From Sulfitobacter sp. CW3 (GTDB lineage: Bacteria; Pseudomonadota; Alphaproteobacteria; Rhodobacterales; Rhodobacteraceae): a stretch of 64,000 bases of DNA. The notes under the pieces were generated by a model, which was given only the letters and a program-made list of their open reading frames with translations, was not told where the DNA came from and made no database searches. The DNA lies in the NCBI RefSeq assembly GCF_019392245.1, contig NZ_JAHXRL010000001.1:372001-436000 (forward strand), written 5' to 3'. Positions 17,793-26,431 of the stretch are shown here, piece by piece (the stretch's first letter is position 1; the number at the start of each line of letters is the position of its first letter). The translations under genes were made by a program, and so were the position numbers.

Positions 17793-17877
17793 GAGGAGGA
17801 TGCATGAACAATCGAGCGGCTTTGCTCTTGAAATCTTTGGCTGGCATCGTTGCTGGCCGAGTAGGCATCTTTGCCTT
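17765..17877 (-). promoter_or_regulatory. NasT (ANTAR)-type antitermination leader RNA
   Basis: Read on the minus strand the leader holds, in order, three candidate hexaloop hairpins. AGGC(AAAGAU)GCCU is at 17876-17863. GGCCAGC(AACGAU)GCCAGCC is at 17858-17839 and has two mismatches. GAGC(AAAGCC)GCUC is at 17827-17814. All three loops have A at position 1 and G at position 4, the signature recognised by ANTAR proteins. Next comes an alternative stem at 17814-17777 (CGATTG/CAATCG plus CATGC/GCATG) that cannot coexist with the terminator at 17792-17772. Its loop is pyrimidine-rich. The upstream neighbours nasT and nasS supply the regulators. Confidence 0.75.
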
Positions 17878-17929
17878 GTTTCCAGAGTGCCCCAATCACC
17901 CGCACCGCGCTACATCAATCATTCGCGCA

Positions 17930-17948
17930 TGCAGTAATTTTTGCTGCA
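17930..17948. promoter_or_regulatory. Inverted repeat upstream of the nrtA leader
   Basis: TGCAG-N9-CTGCA lies between the nasS stop and the leader hairpins. It is a possible operator for a nitrogen regulator such as NtrC, whose sites are GC-flanked dyads, but spacing and half-sites do not match the NtrC consensus well. No clear sigma-54 or sigma-70 core was identified here. Confidence 0.35.
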
Positions 17949-17961
17949 ATGCAGAAAACGC

Positions 17962-19152
17962 CTATTTTTTGGGCGGAAATAAGCGGTGGTTGTCGAAAAC
18001 CGCGCCATCAAAAAATGTATCAGGCCCCAGAATCATTTCGCCTCGGGTGGACGCAACTGCCGTCGGTTGGGCCAAAGCCCCCTCAACTTTCTCAGACGCG
18101 CCGGGCAGATCAGCGCCAAGGGCTGCAATCGCACTGCGGTAAAGATCACTGCGAAAACACCGTCGCGCGACGGTATCAGCATCTTTTGGATCAAGGTTAT
18201 GCAGGCTTGCTAAATATTGCGCGATCCAGCTTGCCTGGCTGCGCCAAGGGAAGTTTGCCGCCCCGCCATGAAACCTCACAAAACGCTCGATCTGTTTCGG
18301 CGCATCGCCGAGTTTTAGCGTCATGTCGCCAGTCAAAGCGGGGTCAATCGCGTGATCGGGCAACCCAAGATGCTGGCTGCGGGTTAGTATTTCGATGGCA
18401 AGCGGGGCATTTTGTGGTTGCTCTAGCCAGGTCGTCGCCTTGTAAACGGCGCGGATCATCGCGCGGCAGATGTCGGGGTTTTCGTCTACCCAATCGTGCC
18501 GTGCGCCCAGTACCTTTTCGGGGGCGAATTGCCATATCGCATTGCCCGGCAAAATAAGAACTGCCTCGCTTTGTTGCACGGCAACACTGCCCCAAGGTTC
18601 TCCTACGCAGAAGATATCCAACGTGCCGGCCTGCACGGCCGCTGCCATCTGGGGCGGTGGCACGGTAATGATCTCAACATGATCAGATTGAAAGCCAGGG
18701 TCGCGTGTCAGCCAGTAATCCAGCAGCAACCGGTGCATTGAAAAGGGAAACGGAACGCCAACCCGCAAGGGTTTGCTGCGCGACGCGAAAAGGGCCGTTG
18801 CTGTTTTTCTGGGGTTATCGAATGTATTGCGCCAGCCCGTTGCTTGCATCTTCGCATTCAGGTCAGCGGAAACTCCGATCACCGTTCCATTAACCGACAA
18901 GACCATCAGCGCATCAATCTGGGCTGGCATGCCGCCTAATCCCAATGACATTGCAACCGGCATCGGAGACAACATATGCGCAAAATCCAGATGCCCGAGG
19001 GCGAGCATGTCTCGTAATGCCGACCAAGAGGGCTGGCGCACCAATGAAAGGTCCAATCCTTCTTCGGCGGCAAATTGCAATTCCTTGGCGATGATCAGGG
19101 GCGCGCTGTCCACAAGTGGTAGATATCCGCATTCGACATGTCTTTTTGTCAT
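17962..19152 (-). CDS. nasS: NasS nitrate/nitrite sensor (cytoplasmic NrtA homologue)
   Basis: The 396-residue protein has the NrtA-type binding fold (VECGYLPLVDSAPLIIAKE; DIFCVGEPWGSVAV) but starts directly with the mature fold and has no signal peptide, as expected for the cytoplasmic sensor NasS. NasS holds NasT inactive and releases it when nitrate or nitrite binds. An ATGA overlap with nasT implies coupled synthesis of the two partners. The C-terminus (~340-396) extends beyond the binding fold. Confidence 0.92.
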   Translation of the reverse strand: MTKRHVECGYLPLVDSAPLIIAKELQFAAEEGLDLSLVRQPSWSALRDMLALGHLDFAHMLSPMPVAMSLGLGGMPAQIDALMVLSVNGTVIGVSADLNAKMQATGWRNTFDNPRKTATALFASRSKPLRVGVPFPFSMHRLLLDYWLTRDPGFQSDHVEIITVPPPQMAAAVQAGTLDIFCVGEPWGSVAVQQSEAVLILPGNAIWQFAPEKVLGARHDWVDENPDICRAMIRAVYKATTWLEQPQNAPLAIEILTRSQHLGLPDHAIDPALTGDMTLKLGDAPKQIERFVRFHGGAANFPWRSQASWIAQYLASLHNLDPKDADTVARRCFRSDLYRSAIAALGADLPGASEKVEGALAQPTAVASTRGEMILGPDTFFDGAVFDNHRLFPPKK

Positions 19153-19739
19153 TGCAAAAGATCCGCCGCAGTCACCAATGAAGTAGCGACATCTATCACT
19201 TTCCGGCCTTGATCCATGGCCGTTTTGCGCATCAATTTATACGCTTCATCCTCTGACAGCCCGCGCGCCCGCATCAGCAGTCCTTTGGCGCGGTCAATTG
19301 TCTTGCGGTCTGACAAGGCAAGCTTGGCCGCGTCCAGTTCCGACTGCATTTTCGACAGAAGCCGAAAGCGCGCGATTGCAGTTTCGAGAACCGGTTTAAT
19401 CCGGTCCATTTGCAATCCGTTCACCACATAAGCGCTTAAACCCGCGGCGATGGCCGCCTGCGTCATGGCCTCGTCCGTTCGGTCCACAAACATTGCGACT
19501 GGCCGCTCTTTCGCTTGGGAGACGACACTAATATGTTCAAGCGTGTCCCTGTCAGGATTGGCAAGATCGATCAAAATGATGTCGGGATTTTGCTGTTGAA
19601 GCGTGCGGTCAAGCTGCGTGACAGTCGCGATGACGATCACTTCGGACCACCCGCTCTCGACAAGCGCATCAATGATGTCTTTCGCTTTGGATTGGTCAGG
19701 TTCGACAACCAGAATTTTGAGATTTTTGTGCACCGTCAT
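19149..19739 (-). CDS. nasT: NasT ANTAR-domain antiterminator
   Basis: The 196-residue protein has a receiver-like N-terminal domain (LKILVVEPDQSKAKDIIDAL) and a C-terminal ANTAR RNA-binding domain (~130-190: LSDRKTIDRAKGLLMRARGLSEDEAYKLMRKTAMD). The receiver keeps Asp at the usual phosphorylation region (IILIDLANPD), but the activity of NasT is controlled by NasS rather than a kinase. ATG at 19739 is chosen; ATG at 19757 in frame is possible. It should bind the hexaloop hairpins in the nrtA leader. Confidence 0.92.
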   Translation of the reverse strand: MTVHKNLKILVVEPDQSKAKDIIDALVESGWSEVIVIATVTQLDRTLQQQNPDIILIDLANPDRDTLEHISVVSQAKERPVAMFVDRTDEAMTQAAIAAGLSAYVVNGLQMDRIKPVLETAIARFRLLSKMQSELDAAKLALSDRKTIDRAKGLLMRARGLSEDEAYKLMRKTAMDQGRKVIDVATSLVTAADLLQ

Positions 19740-20172
19740 TACTGCTGCTGCGAACATGCAATTCTCAATAGCGGGATGGCGGCGGCGACGTGATCGTTTG
19801 ATGACTTGCTTAAAATGCGGGCATAATCCGGGGTGCTGGGTAAAATTCAGGCAAATCGCAAAGCCGCTCTGAGCGCCTAAACAAGGCGCTAAACGCGAGC
19901 GGGGTTTGTGCGTCTGCCGACACCGACAAGCAGTCATGTGTTTGGGTGCAGCGCGCTCACGACCTGATGTCTGGAACTCGGAAGCTTGTGCGCCCGATCC
20001 ACAAGGGCGACTGAAACTGCGCTTGGCTGGTTTTTCACAAGTGGGGATGTCTTCGGCATTGCCATAATGGCACGGAGCCTGCACACTCATTGCGAGAATA
20101 TGCCGTTGCGTCATGCGCCAGTGGGTCGTGCGGTCGATACAGAGGCGGGTTCCGCCCGATATGGAGATTGAG
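19740..20172. other. Divergent control region between nasT and an unknown gene
   Basis: About 430 bp without a gene. It contains a perfect hairpin, AGCGCCT/AGGCGCT, at 19872-19890 and the sigma-54-type element at 20068-20083. A minus-strand open frame extends nasT upstream to 20222 but has no conserved features and I treat it as noncoding. The nasT promoter was not located. Confidence 0.5.
20068..20083 (+). promoter_or_regulatory. Sigma-54 (RpoN) promoter
   Basis: TGGCACGGAGCCTGCA has the GG and GC dinucleotides exactly 10 bases apart and matches TGGCACG-N4-TTGCA at all but one position. It points toward the gene at 20173, predicting a transcript start near 20095. This implies control by an enhancer-binding protein such as NtrC. 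Confidence 0.7.
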
Positions 20173-20895
20173 ATGGCTTTGAAACGCGAATGGTTCCCGT
20201 CAGACACCATAAAACTAATCAACAGGTCAGAGGATCATCTGGTGCGCGATGGGCGCCTGCAAACCCCGGCCGCCGCCGGTGAGGACCCCTCGAAAGGCGC
20301 GCATGCGATTGGACGGCACTTGTTGTCAAGCGCGCCCGGTGCCTTGGGCAACGGTGTAACTACGGCTGATTTTCGCGACAGGTTCCTTGATGCTGCGGGC
20401 AATGTTAGCTCTGTTTGGCTGGGCAAGGGCGACATGTCCATGCTGCTGTGCGAGATGCTAAATTCCCGGATCGGTCAAGCCGCACTGAACAATCTTGATC
20501 TTGGGGTGCGCCGCATCGCGGTTCACTATTTAAATCTAAAGGCCTTGAGCCACATGACCGGCAACCTGACGATGCAGGAATCCAACATCCACGTCACCCC
20601 GGCCAGTGAAACTCTCGTCGATTTCGTTGTCACCAATAGTAAGACCGGCGCATATATCAAAACGATTAAGCGGCGGCAGGTCATCCCCGCGGTGCGCACG
20701 GGGGTCGTTACGGTTGTCGATATTGGCATGGTTCATGCTGTACTGGATCGCCATGGAGCCAACCTTCATCTGCAAACGCTTTTTCCCAGCAGTGAGCTTG
20801 CCGAAAGCTCGATGGATTGGAGGATCGGATCTGTGTCGATGCGCGGGGCCTTCGTTAGCGACAGTCTGACCGAGCGTGTGATCCCCGCGCTTTAG
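20173..20895 (+). CDS. Unrecognised protein, RpoN-linked
   Basis: The 240-residue protein is one I do not recognise. It is soluble, with no signal peptide or membrane segment. A Gly/Lys patch (VWLGKGDMSMLLCEML), a beta-rich stretch (~140-200) with TIKRRQVIPA, and a C-terminal VHAVLDRHGANLHLQTLFPS segment are the most distinctive parts. ATG at 20173 has GGAG about 7 bases upstream; an in-frame ATG at 20161 is weaker. It is transcribed away from nasT and sits behind a good sigma-54 promoter, so a nitrogen-related role is inferred. Confidence 0.7.
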   Translation: MALKREWFPSDTIKLINRSEDHLVRDGRLQTPAAAGEDPSKGAHAIGRHLLSSAPGALGNGVTTADFRDRFLDAAGNVSSVWLGKGDMSMLLCEMLNSRIGQAALNNLDLGVRRIAVHYLNLKALSHMTGNLTMQESNIHVTPASETLVDFVVTNSKTGAYIKTIKRRQVIPAVRTGVVTVVDIGMVHAVLDRHGANLHLQTLFPSSELAESSMDWRIGSVSMRGAFVSDSLTERVIPAL

Positions 20896-21362
20896 GCACC
20901 AGATCACGCCGGAGCCAGCACCGTTGTTCTTCTGCCGCAGAAGAGGTCCGCTGCTAGGCTCAGGCAAACGATGCATCGGGATGTTTTGCAACCTGACAGG
21001 AAGGCGCACAAACAACGGCATGCTGTCGCCGGTTGCCGATGAAGCAAAAGAGCTGAAACGGAACAACGCAGGCGGTTGGGCAATCAGCGAGCGACCGCCA
21101 AAGTTTGAACTCTGGCGGTCGCTGCAGCTTATTGTCTGCTGATTTTTAACATGATGGAGATCAGAGATGCCGAAGCTCAAGCAGCATCATCTAGACCTCA
21201 GAGCCACAGTCGCGTTGGAGGCCGTGAAACTGCTTAGAGACGGTCACTGAGTTGGCCCGTCTGTTGTGCGTGTATGCTTGGGGTTTTTGGAATAGCCTCT
21301 AATGATCTCCACGGAGGTGAAGTCGTTGCAGCTCATTGGCCATCGCGCGGATCGCTAAAAGC
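20896..21362. other. Gene-poor stretch with a strong hairpin
   Basis: No intact gene is visible. An 11-bp perfect inverted repeat, AGCGACCGCCA/TGGCGGTCGCT with a 12-base loop, lies at 21090-21123 and may close transcription of the preceding gene, although the T-run comes about 20 bases later. A decayed transposase-like trace follows at 21168. Confidence 0.45.
21168..21300 (+). pseudogene. Decayed IS3-type OrfA transposase trace
   Basis: ATG at 21168 opens a short frame with LRATVALEAVKLLR and then a stop at 21248. A one-base shift continues as TVTELARLLCVYAW. Together these resemble the start of IS3-family OrfA (K/R-A-x-VALEAL ... TV-ELA-x-x-x-V). The trace is short, frameshifted and lacks a downstream OrfB, so the call is weak. 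Confidence 0.35.
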
Positions 21363-21399
21363 AAAAAAGCCACCAAGCTATTGAGCTTAGTGGCTTTTT
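21363..21399 (-). terminator. Terminator behind tRNA-Asn
   Basis: A strong hairpin (AAAGCCAC...GTGGCTTT, extended by AAGCT/AGCTT with a small offset) has T-runs on both sides. It lies 2 bases beyond the 3' end of the minus-strand tRNA and can act in both directions. Confidence 0.8.
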
Positions 21400-21400
21400 A

Positions 21401-21475
21401 TGGCTCCGACGGTAGGGATCGAACCTACGACCAATTGATTAACAGTCAACTGCTCTACCGCTGAGCTACGTCGGA
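21401..21475 (-). tRNA. tRNA-Asn (anticodon GUU)
   Basis: The minus strand gives a 75-base cloverleaf. The acceptor stem is TCCGACG/CGTCGGA, the anticodon loop is CTGTTAA with GTT, the T arm is GTAGG-TTCGATC-CCTAC, and the CCA end is encoded. A terminator follows directly. Confidence 0.96.
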
Positions 21476-21556
21476 ACGGTCTGGGCGATATAGCAGTGGT
21501 ATTTTGTGCCGTCCAGTGGGTTAGGGAAGTTTTTTACAGCTTTTTCGAAATTGATT

Positions 21557-22468
21557 TCAGATCAGCCGAAATTCGGCGTCAACGGATAGGGTATCCACAG
21601 GCGCAACTTGGTTTTTTCCAGTAAGATCAACGAGGTGTGCCAGAACGTTTCGGGTGGCCGCCCCCAGAAGTGCGGGTGGTGTCTGTGTATAGATCTGTGC
21701 CGCAAGCGCATGTGCGGTTGCCGGGCCAGAGGCAAGGGCCGATAAAATATCCGCCTCTCTGGATTGGCGGTGCGCGACGAGCCATGCCAAACGGTCTTTT
21801 GGATCGTCTATCGTGGCACCGTGGCCAGGATAAAATGCCCGCCACTTCCGTTCTTGCAACCGCGCGCACGAGGTCATGAAATCGGTCAGGTCGCCATCGG
21901 GCGGCGACACAAGCGAGCTAGCCCAGCCCATTACATGATCGGCGGTAAAGCAGGCATCCTGCCAGCCAAGGCTGATGTGGTTACCGATATGGCCGGGGGT
22001 GTGGATGACCTCTAATGACCAACTGTCGCCTTTGATATGGTCGCCGTCCTGCACGATCTGGTCGGCGCGGAAATCTTCGTCAATGCCCTCGCCGCCGCCG
22101 ATCTGTGCGCCTTTGGCCAGCTGCGTCATGACGGACGAGCGCCCCGCAGCCGCATCGCCAAATGCAATGATCGGTGCGCCGCTTGCTTGGGACAGATCGC
22201 GCGCGAGGGGGGAGTGATCGAGGTGGGTATGGGTGACGATGATATGGCTGATGTGTTGGTCTGAACCGACGGCGGCCAGAATCGCATCCAGATGCGTCGA
22301 CGATGCCGGACCGGGATCGATGACCGCAAGGCCGCGGTTGCCAAGCAGATAGGTGTTTGTGCCGCGATAGGTCATGGGCGAGGGGTTGTCCGCCACGATT
22401 CTACGCAAACCGGGTTCCAAATCCTGCGCAAGGCCTACGGGCGGGTCAAAGTCATCGGGGGGCAGCAT
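21557..22468 (-). CDS. MBL-fold metallo-hydrolase
   Basis: The 303-residue protein has the metallo-beta-lactamase metal motif THTHLDHS (HxHxDH), followed by PGHIGNHISL and a later PGHG segment that add further ligands. The C-terminal ~60 residues form a winged-helix-like tail seen in LACTB2-type members. It has no signal peptide, so it is cytoplasmic. The substrate is unknown; glyoxalase-II-like or nuclease activities occur in the family. It is divergent from the EnvZ-like kinase with only 45 bases between starts. Confidence 0.88.
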   Translation of the reverse strand: MLPPDDFDPPVGLAQDLEPGLRRIVADNPSPMTYRGTNTYLLGNRGLAVIDPGPASSTHLDAILAAVGSDQHISHIIVTHTHLDHSPLARDLSQASGAPIIAFGDAAAGRSSVMTQLAKGAQIGGGEGIDEDFRADQIVQDGDHIKGDSWSLEVIHTPGHIGNHISLGWQDACFTADHVMGWASSLVSPPDGDLTDFMTSCARLQERKWRAFYPGHGATIDDPKDRLAWLVAHRQSREADILSALASGPATAHALAAQIYTQTPPALLGAATRNVLAHLVDLTGKNQVAPVDTLSVDAEFRLI

Positions 22469-22513
22469 TGTTTGGCCTTTCGTAGGGGCAGGTGTCTGGC
22501 TAAGGTCTACAAC

Positions 22514-23842
22514 ATGTTCTTTACCTGGCTCAAACGATATATGCCCCGAGGCATTTACGGGCGCGCGGCCTTGATCCTGCTGTTGCCGGTTGTGATTTTG
22601 CAGCTGGTGGTGACGGTGATCTTTGCGCAGCGCAACTATGAAGGGGTTACAACCCAGATGACCGAAACCGTGCTGCGCGAGGTGGCATTGGTGTTGGACG
22701 TGACAGAGGATGCAGCGTCGCCCGACGACATTGCACCGATGGTCACAGAACGGTTGGCCCCTTTGATGATGGGGGTGATGTCGGTATCGCCAGATGGATT
22801 GCCCGACAAGAACAGCCTGTCATGGTATGATTATTCGGGCCGTGTGATGATCAAGCTGTTCAACGCCCGTTTGCCCGGCTTTCTGGCGCTTGATCTGACC
22901 GACCCGGGGACGGTGCATTTGTTCACCGATACAGATCGTGGCCCGATCAAGATCAGCTTTGACCGGCGGCGCATTTCAGCGGCGAATCCGCATCAGCTAT
23001 TCGTCTATACCTTTACCTTTGGTTTTTTGATGACGTTGATTTCGTTCGTTTATCTGCGTAATCAATTGCGCCCGATCAAACGTTTGGCCCGCGCCGCCGA
23101 AGCATTCGGGCGTGGCCGTCACATCCCCTATACCCCTGCCGGTGCGGTCGAAGTACGGGCCGCAGGCAGTGCATTTGTCGATATGCGCGCCCGGATCGAG
23201 CGGCACATTGAGCAACGTACATTGATGCTATCGGGTGTCAGCCACGATCTACGCACCCCCCTGACACGTATGCGGTTAAGTCTGTCGATGATGGACGACG
23301 ATGAGGTCGGCCCCTTGTTGCAGGACGTCAGCGATATGCAGCGGATGTTGGATGAGTTCCTTGATTTCGCCAAAGGGGCCGCCGAGGGCGAATTTGAAAA
23401 ACTGGACCCGCATGTCTTGTTGAAAAACGCCGTGGCCGAGGCCCAGCGGGCAGGGCGCAACGTGACGCTGCTACCCTCGGAAGGGGATGGGGAAGGCACG
23501 GTGCGTTTGCGCAAGGGGGCGATCTTGCGGGCGGTTGATAACCTGATCTCGAACGCCGTCCGCTATGGAACCCAAGCCGAAGTTTCGGTGATGTTAACCG
23601 ATAAAACGTTGCGCATCCGCGTCGAGGACGATGGCCCCGGCATCCCCGAAGAACGCCGCCTAGAGGCCGTGCGCCCGTTTTCGCGACTGGACCCCGCCCG
23701 AAGCCAGAACAAAGGCGGAGGCGGCGTTGGTCTGGGCCTTGCCATCGCGACCGACATTACCCGCGCCCATGGCGGCGTGTTGCGGTTGGGTGTGTCCGAA
23801 CGGTTGGGCGGCCTGCGGGCTGACATTGTCATCGCGCGCTAG
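22514..23842 (+). CDS. EnvZ-like sensor histidine kinase
   Basis: The 442-residue inner-membrane kinase has TM1 at ~17-37, a periplasmic domain (~38-155), TM2 at ~160-180, HAMP (PIKRLARAAEAFGRG), the H-box GVSHDLRTPLTRM with His244, N-box DNLISNAVRYG, G1 DDGPGIPEE and G2 GGGVGLGLAI. The architecture and periplasmic segment match EnvZ-type kinases. The cognate OmpR-type regulator is not adjacent. ATG at 22514 is chosen because the upstream frame overlaps the divergent MBL gene. Confidence 0.88.
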   Translation: MFFTWLKRYMPRGIYGRAALILLLPVVILQLVVTVIFAQRNYEGVTTQMTETVLREVALVLDVTEDAASPDDIAPMVTERLAPLMMGVMSVSPDGLPDKNSLSWYDYSGRVMIKLFNARLPGFLALDLTDPGTVHLFTDTDRGPIKISFDRRRISAANPHQLFVYTFTFGFLMTLISFVYLRNQLRPIKRLARAAEAFGRGRHIPYTPAGAVEVRAAGSAFVDMRARIERHIEQRTLMLSGVSHDLRTPLTRMRLSLSMMDDDEVGPLLQDVSDMQRMLDEFLDFAKGAAEGEFEKLDPHVLLKNAVAEAQRAGRNVTLLPSEGDGEGTVRLRKGAILRAVDNLISNAVRYGTQAEVSVMLTDKTLRIRVEDDGPGIPEERRLEAVRPFSRLDPARSQNKGGGGVGLGLAIATDITRAHGGVLRLGVSERLGGLRADIVIAR

Positions 23843-24306
23843 GCGATTCTTAGGTTCGATATCAATAATCCGTCCCGCGCTAACGGTGCCAAACGCCTGA
23901 ATGTGTTTCGGGGTTGGACCAGTTGGATGCTATAAATTCACCATCGGTTGCAGATTTTAAGCTGTCCTAGACATCTGCACGTTTCGTGTTCTGGTTGCAA
24001 TATTAACCAAGTTGCTTCTCAATGCTACGCAAGGGGTGCTTTTCACGCCGCGTGCAGACGCGGATGGGAAAAGCACCCAATGGAGATAATCTGCCGGGAC
24101 AGCAAAAATACCGATAAAACAGATTGTTAAATGTACTGAGATGCGCATTATCGACCTGGTCCGAAAATCGCCACAAATGCGCCCACAATTTGGCTCGTGC
24201 CTCAATGATGGTGAAACGAGGGAGACTACGGAACAAAAAATAGATCGTCAGCTCATCAGACAAGACGACTACGTGTTCATAGTTTCTTCGGGGGAATTCT
24301 AAAAAT
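23843..24306. other. Gene-less region with two strong inverted repeats
   Basis: About 460 bp with no credible gene. TGCAGAT/ATCTGCA (23949-23979) and a longer compound hairpin (24034-24078) lie here. The second has an 11-bp outer stem (GGGTGCTTTTC/GAAAAGCACCC) and a 6-bp inner stem (CCGCGT/ACGCGG) with loop GCAG. They could be part of a small RNA or a long leader for the downstream kinase. No U-tract follows, so it is not a simple terminator. Confidence 0.5.
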
Positions 24307-26400
24307 ATGATCAGCAGAATCAGAAATTATCTATCGTCAAAATCATTTCTTTTGATGGCCGTCATTGTTATCGGCGGCGTGTCTGGCATTGGCTATACGA
24401 TCATCAAGCTGGACCGTGATAATCATCTAGCAACCGTAAAGCGTGACGTTGAAAACGGGCTGTATGCGACAGCCGAGCAAGTTCAGTTGCGCTTTTTTGA
24501 GACGGTTCTGATCGCTAAGAAAATTGAAATCATACTCAGCACGTCAGGCGGGGTTGTTGATGCGAAAATCGTCCGGGCGGTCGAGGAATTTCAAAAGGAA
24601 GCCCCAGCAATTGTTGCTGTTGCACTGGCACCGGGGCTGCAGGTCACCCACAGTTTTCCGCAGGGCGACGATAAAACAGCGATCGGCCTGAAATACTGGC
24701 AAGTGCCCGAGCAAATGGCCAGTGTCGCACGGGCATATCGCGGGCAAAGCGCCGTCGTCGACGGGCCTGTTTCGCTGCTGGGCGGCAAGGCAGGCTATAT
24801 CCTGCGTTACCCTGTGTTTTTGCCCCGCTCGGATCGGGATCTGGATCGTTTTTGGGGAATCATTTCGATCGTGGTCGAGGCGGACAGCTTGTTAAGCGCG
24901 GAACGCCACGATTTTGGCGATGCATCAAAATATCTGTTCGAGCTGAAAGAGATCCCAGCCTCCGGATTGCCTGCGGCGTCGGCTGGTAACGGCGACATTT
25001 CGTGGCGTTTCGAACCCGTCGTTGTTGAATTCAGTATGCTGGGCAACAGATGGCAGGCAAAGGCTCGGCCCACCGATGGCTGGCCTTCTTATTCACCGCA
25101 AAGCAGCTATTTGGTGGGTTTTTCACTGTTCTCGGCCATGGTGTTGTTGGTCGTGTTGTTGGCCTATCGCAGGCTTGCGGTGAAAAAGGATAATGCGCAT
25201 GCGCTGCTGTCCGAAGCCGTCGGCTGTATCAGCGAAGGATTTATTGCCTTCGACGACAAAGAACGGTTGATGATCGTGAATGAAAAATATCTCGATTACC
25301 ATTCCGATATTGCCGATCTTGTTGTCCCCGGAATGAAAATGGATGAACTGGCACGCATCGCCGCGGCCCATCAGCCAACGCCGCTTGATGCCGAGGAAAA
25401 AACGGCATGGATTGCATCGCGGATGGACAAATTTCGCAACCCTGGTGAATCCTTTATTCAACAAGTCGGTGAGGAGCTTTGGTTAAAGGTCACCGAGGCC
25501 AAGACGCCACACGGGTATACTGTCGGCATCTGGACGGACGTCAGTACTGAAAAGCACGCGCAAGACGCCGCAGAGGCGGCAGACCGCGAAAAGACCGATT
25601 TCCTGAACAACGTGTCGCATGAACTGCGCACCCCTTTGACGGTGATTTTTGGCCGCGCGACGTTTATGCGTAACAGTGACCGGCTGCCCCAATCCAAGCA
25701 GCTTGCTACGGTGATAGCTGCCGACGGCACGCCAAGCGCTGAAATCTCCGGCGCGGTCAAAAAATATCAAGACTTCATCTCGGAGCAGGGGGCGGGGATT
25801 GCAGATTCCGCACAGCACATGATCCGGCTGGTCGAAGATCTGCTGGACTGGACAAAAGTCGCCCGTGGCAAGCTGGAACTGGATATGCAGCTTTTGAAGC
25901 TGGATGAACTGGCGTTCTCTGTTGTTGAGGATCTGCAACCCAATGCCAAAGCCAAAGGGTTAAAGCTGACCTATTCAGGTGACAGCACCGCGGAGGCAAT
26001 CGCCGACAAGGTCAGGCTCAAGCAAATTCTGTACAACCTGATCAACAACGCGATCAAGTTCACCGACAAAGGCTCCATCCATCTGGCGATGTCCAAAGAA
26101 GACGGGCAGGTCGTCTTTAATGTGACAGATACGGGTCATGGCATCTCTGAGGAGAACCTTGAGCGGGTATTTCAACGTTTTCAACAGGTTGACGGATCAA
26201 TGTCGCGCAAAAGCGGCGGTCTTGGCCTTGGGTTGGCGATTTCGGAACAACTGGCGGCACTGCATGGCGGTACGTTGTCGCTGACCAGCAAGATCGGTCA
26301 TGGCAGCACGTTTACCCTGAAAATGCCAAGCAGCGAAGGCGTGGCAGAGGGGACCAAAAGCGCCGGAGAAACGAGCATCACCATCGAAAACGTCGCGTAA
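24307..26400 (+). CDS. CHASE/PAS hybrid-type sensor histidine kinase
   Basis: The 697-residue kinase has TM1 at ~13-33 and a periplasmic CHASE-like domain (~40-260), then TM2 at ~263-285. A PAS-type segment follows (~298-420: SEAVGCISEGFIAFDDKERLMIVNEKYLDYH). The H-box is NVSHELRTPLTVI with His438, with N-box YNLINNAIKF, G1 DTGHGISEEN and G2 GGLGLGLAIS. Between the H-box and the second helix it carries about 25 extra residues (after FMRNSDRLPQ), unusual for HisKA. There is no receiver domain. GGGGGAA lies about 8 bases before the ATG. The ligand is unknown. Confidence 0.87.
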   Translation: MISRIRNYLSSKSFLLMAVIVIGGVSGIGYTIIKLDRDNHLATVKRDVENGLYATAEQVQLRFFETVLIAKKIEIILSTSGGVVDAKIVRAVEEFQKEAPAIVAVALAPGLQVTHSFPQGDDKTAIGLKYWQVPEQMASVARAYRGQSAVVDGPVSLLGGKAGYILRYPVFLPRSDRDLDRFWGIISIVVEADSLLSAERHDFGDASKYLFELKEIPASGLPAASAGNGDISWRFEPVVVEFSMLGNRWQAKARPTDGWPSYSPQSSYLVGFSLFSAMVLLVVLLAYRRLAVKKDNAHALLSEAVGCISEGFIAFDDKERLMIVNEKYLDYHSDIADLVVPGMKMDELARIAAAHQPTPLDAEEKTAWIASRMDKFRNPGESFIQQVGEELWLKVTEAKTPHGYTVGIWTDVSTEKHAQDAAEAADREKTDFLNNVSHELRTPLTVIFGRATFMRNSDRLPQSKQLATVIAADGTPSAEISGAVKKYQDFISEQGAGIADSAQHMIRLVEDLLDWTKVARGKLELDMQLLKLDELAFSVVEDLQPNAKAKGLKLTYSGDSTAEAIADKVRLKQILYNLINNAIKFTDKGSIHLAMSKEDGQVVFNVTDTGHGISEENLERVFQRFQQVDGSMSRKSGGLGLGLAISEQLAALHGGTLSLTSKIGHGSTFTLKMPSSEGVAEGTKSAGETSITIENVA

Positions 26401-26431
26401 GTCGCGCGGCTGATACGGTCGTTGATCGCGG

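Noticed and set aside
17802..18142. Plus-strand frame with a strong GGAGGAGG site antisense to the nrtA leader and nasS
   Set aside because: The purine run is the complement of the pyrimidine-rich loop in the leader; the encoded peptide has no motif and overlaps nasS.
19740..20222. N-terminal extension of nasT
   Set aside because: The extension has no conserved domain and skewed composition; NasT proteins begin at the receiver fold.
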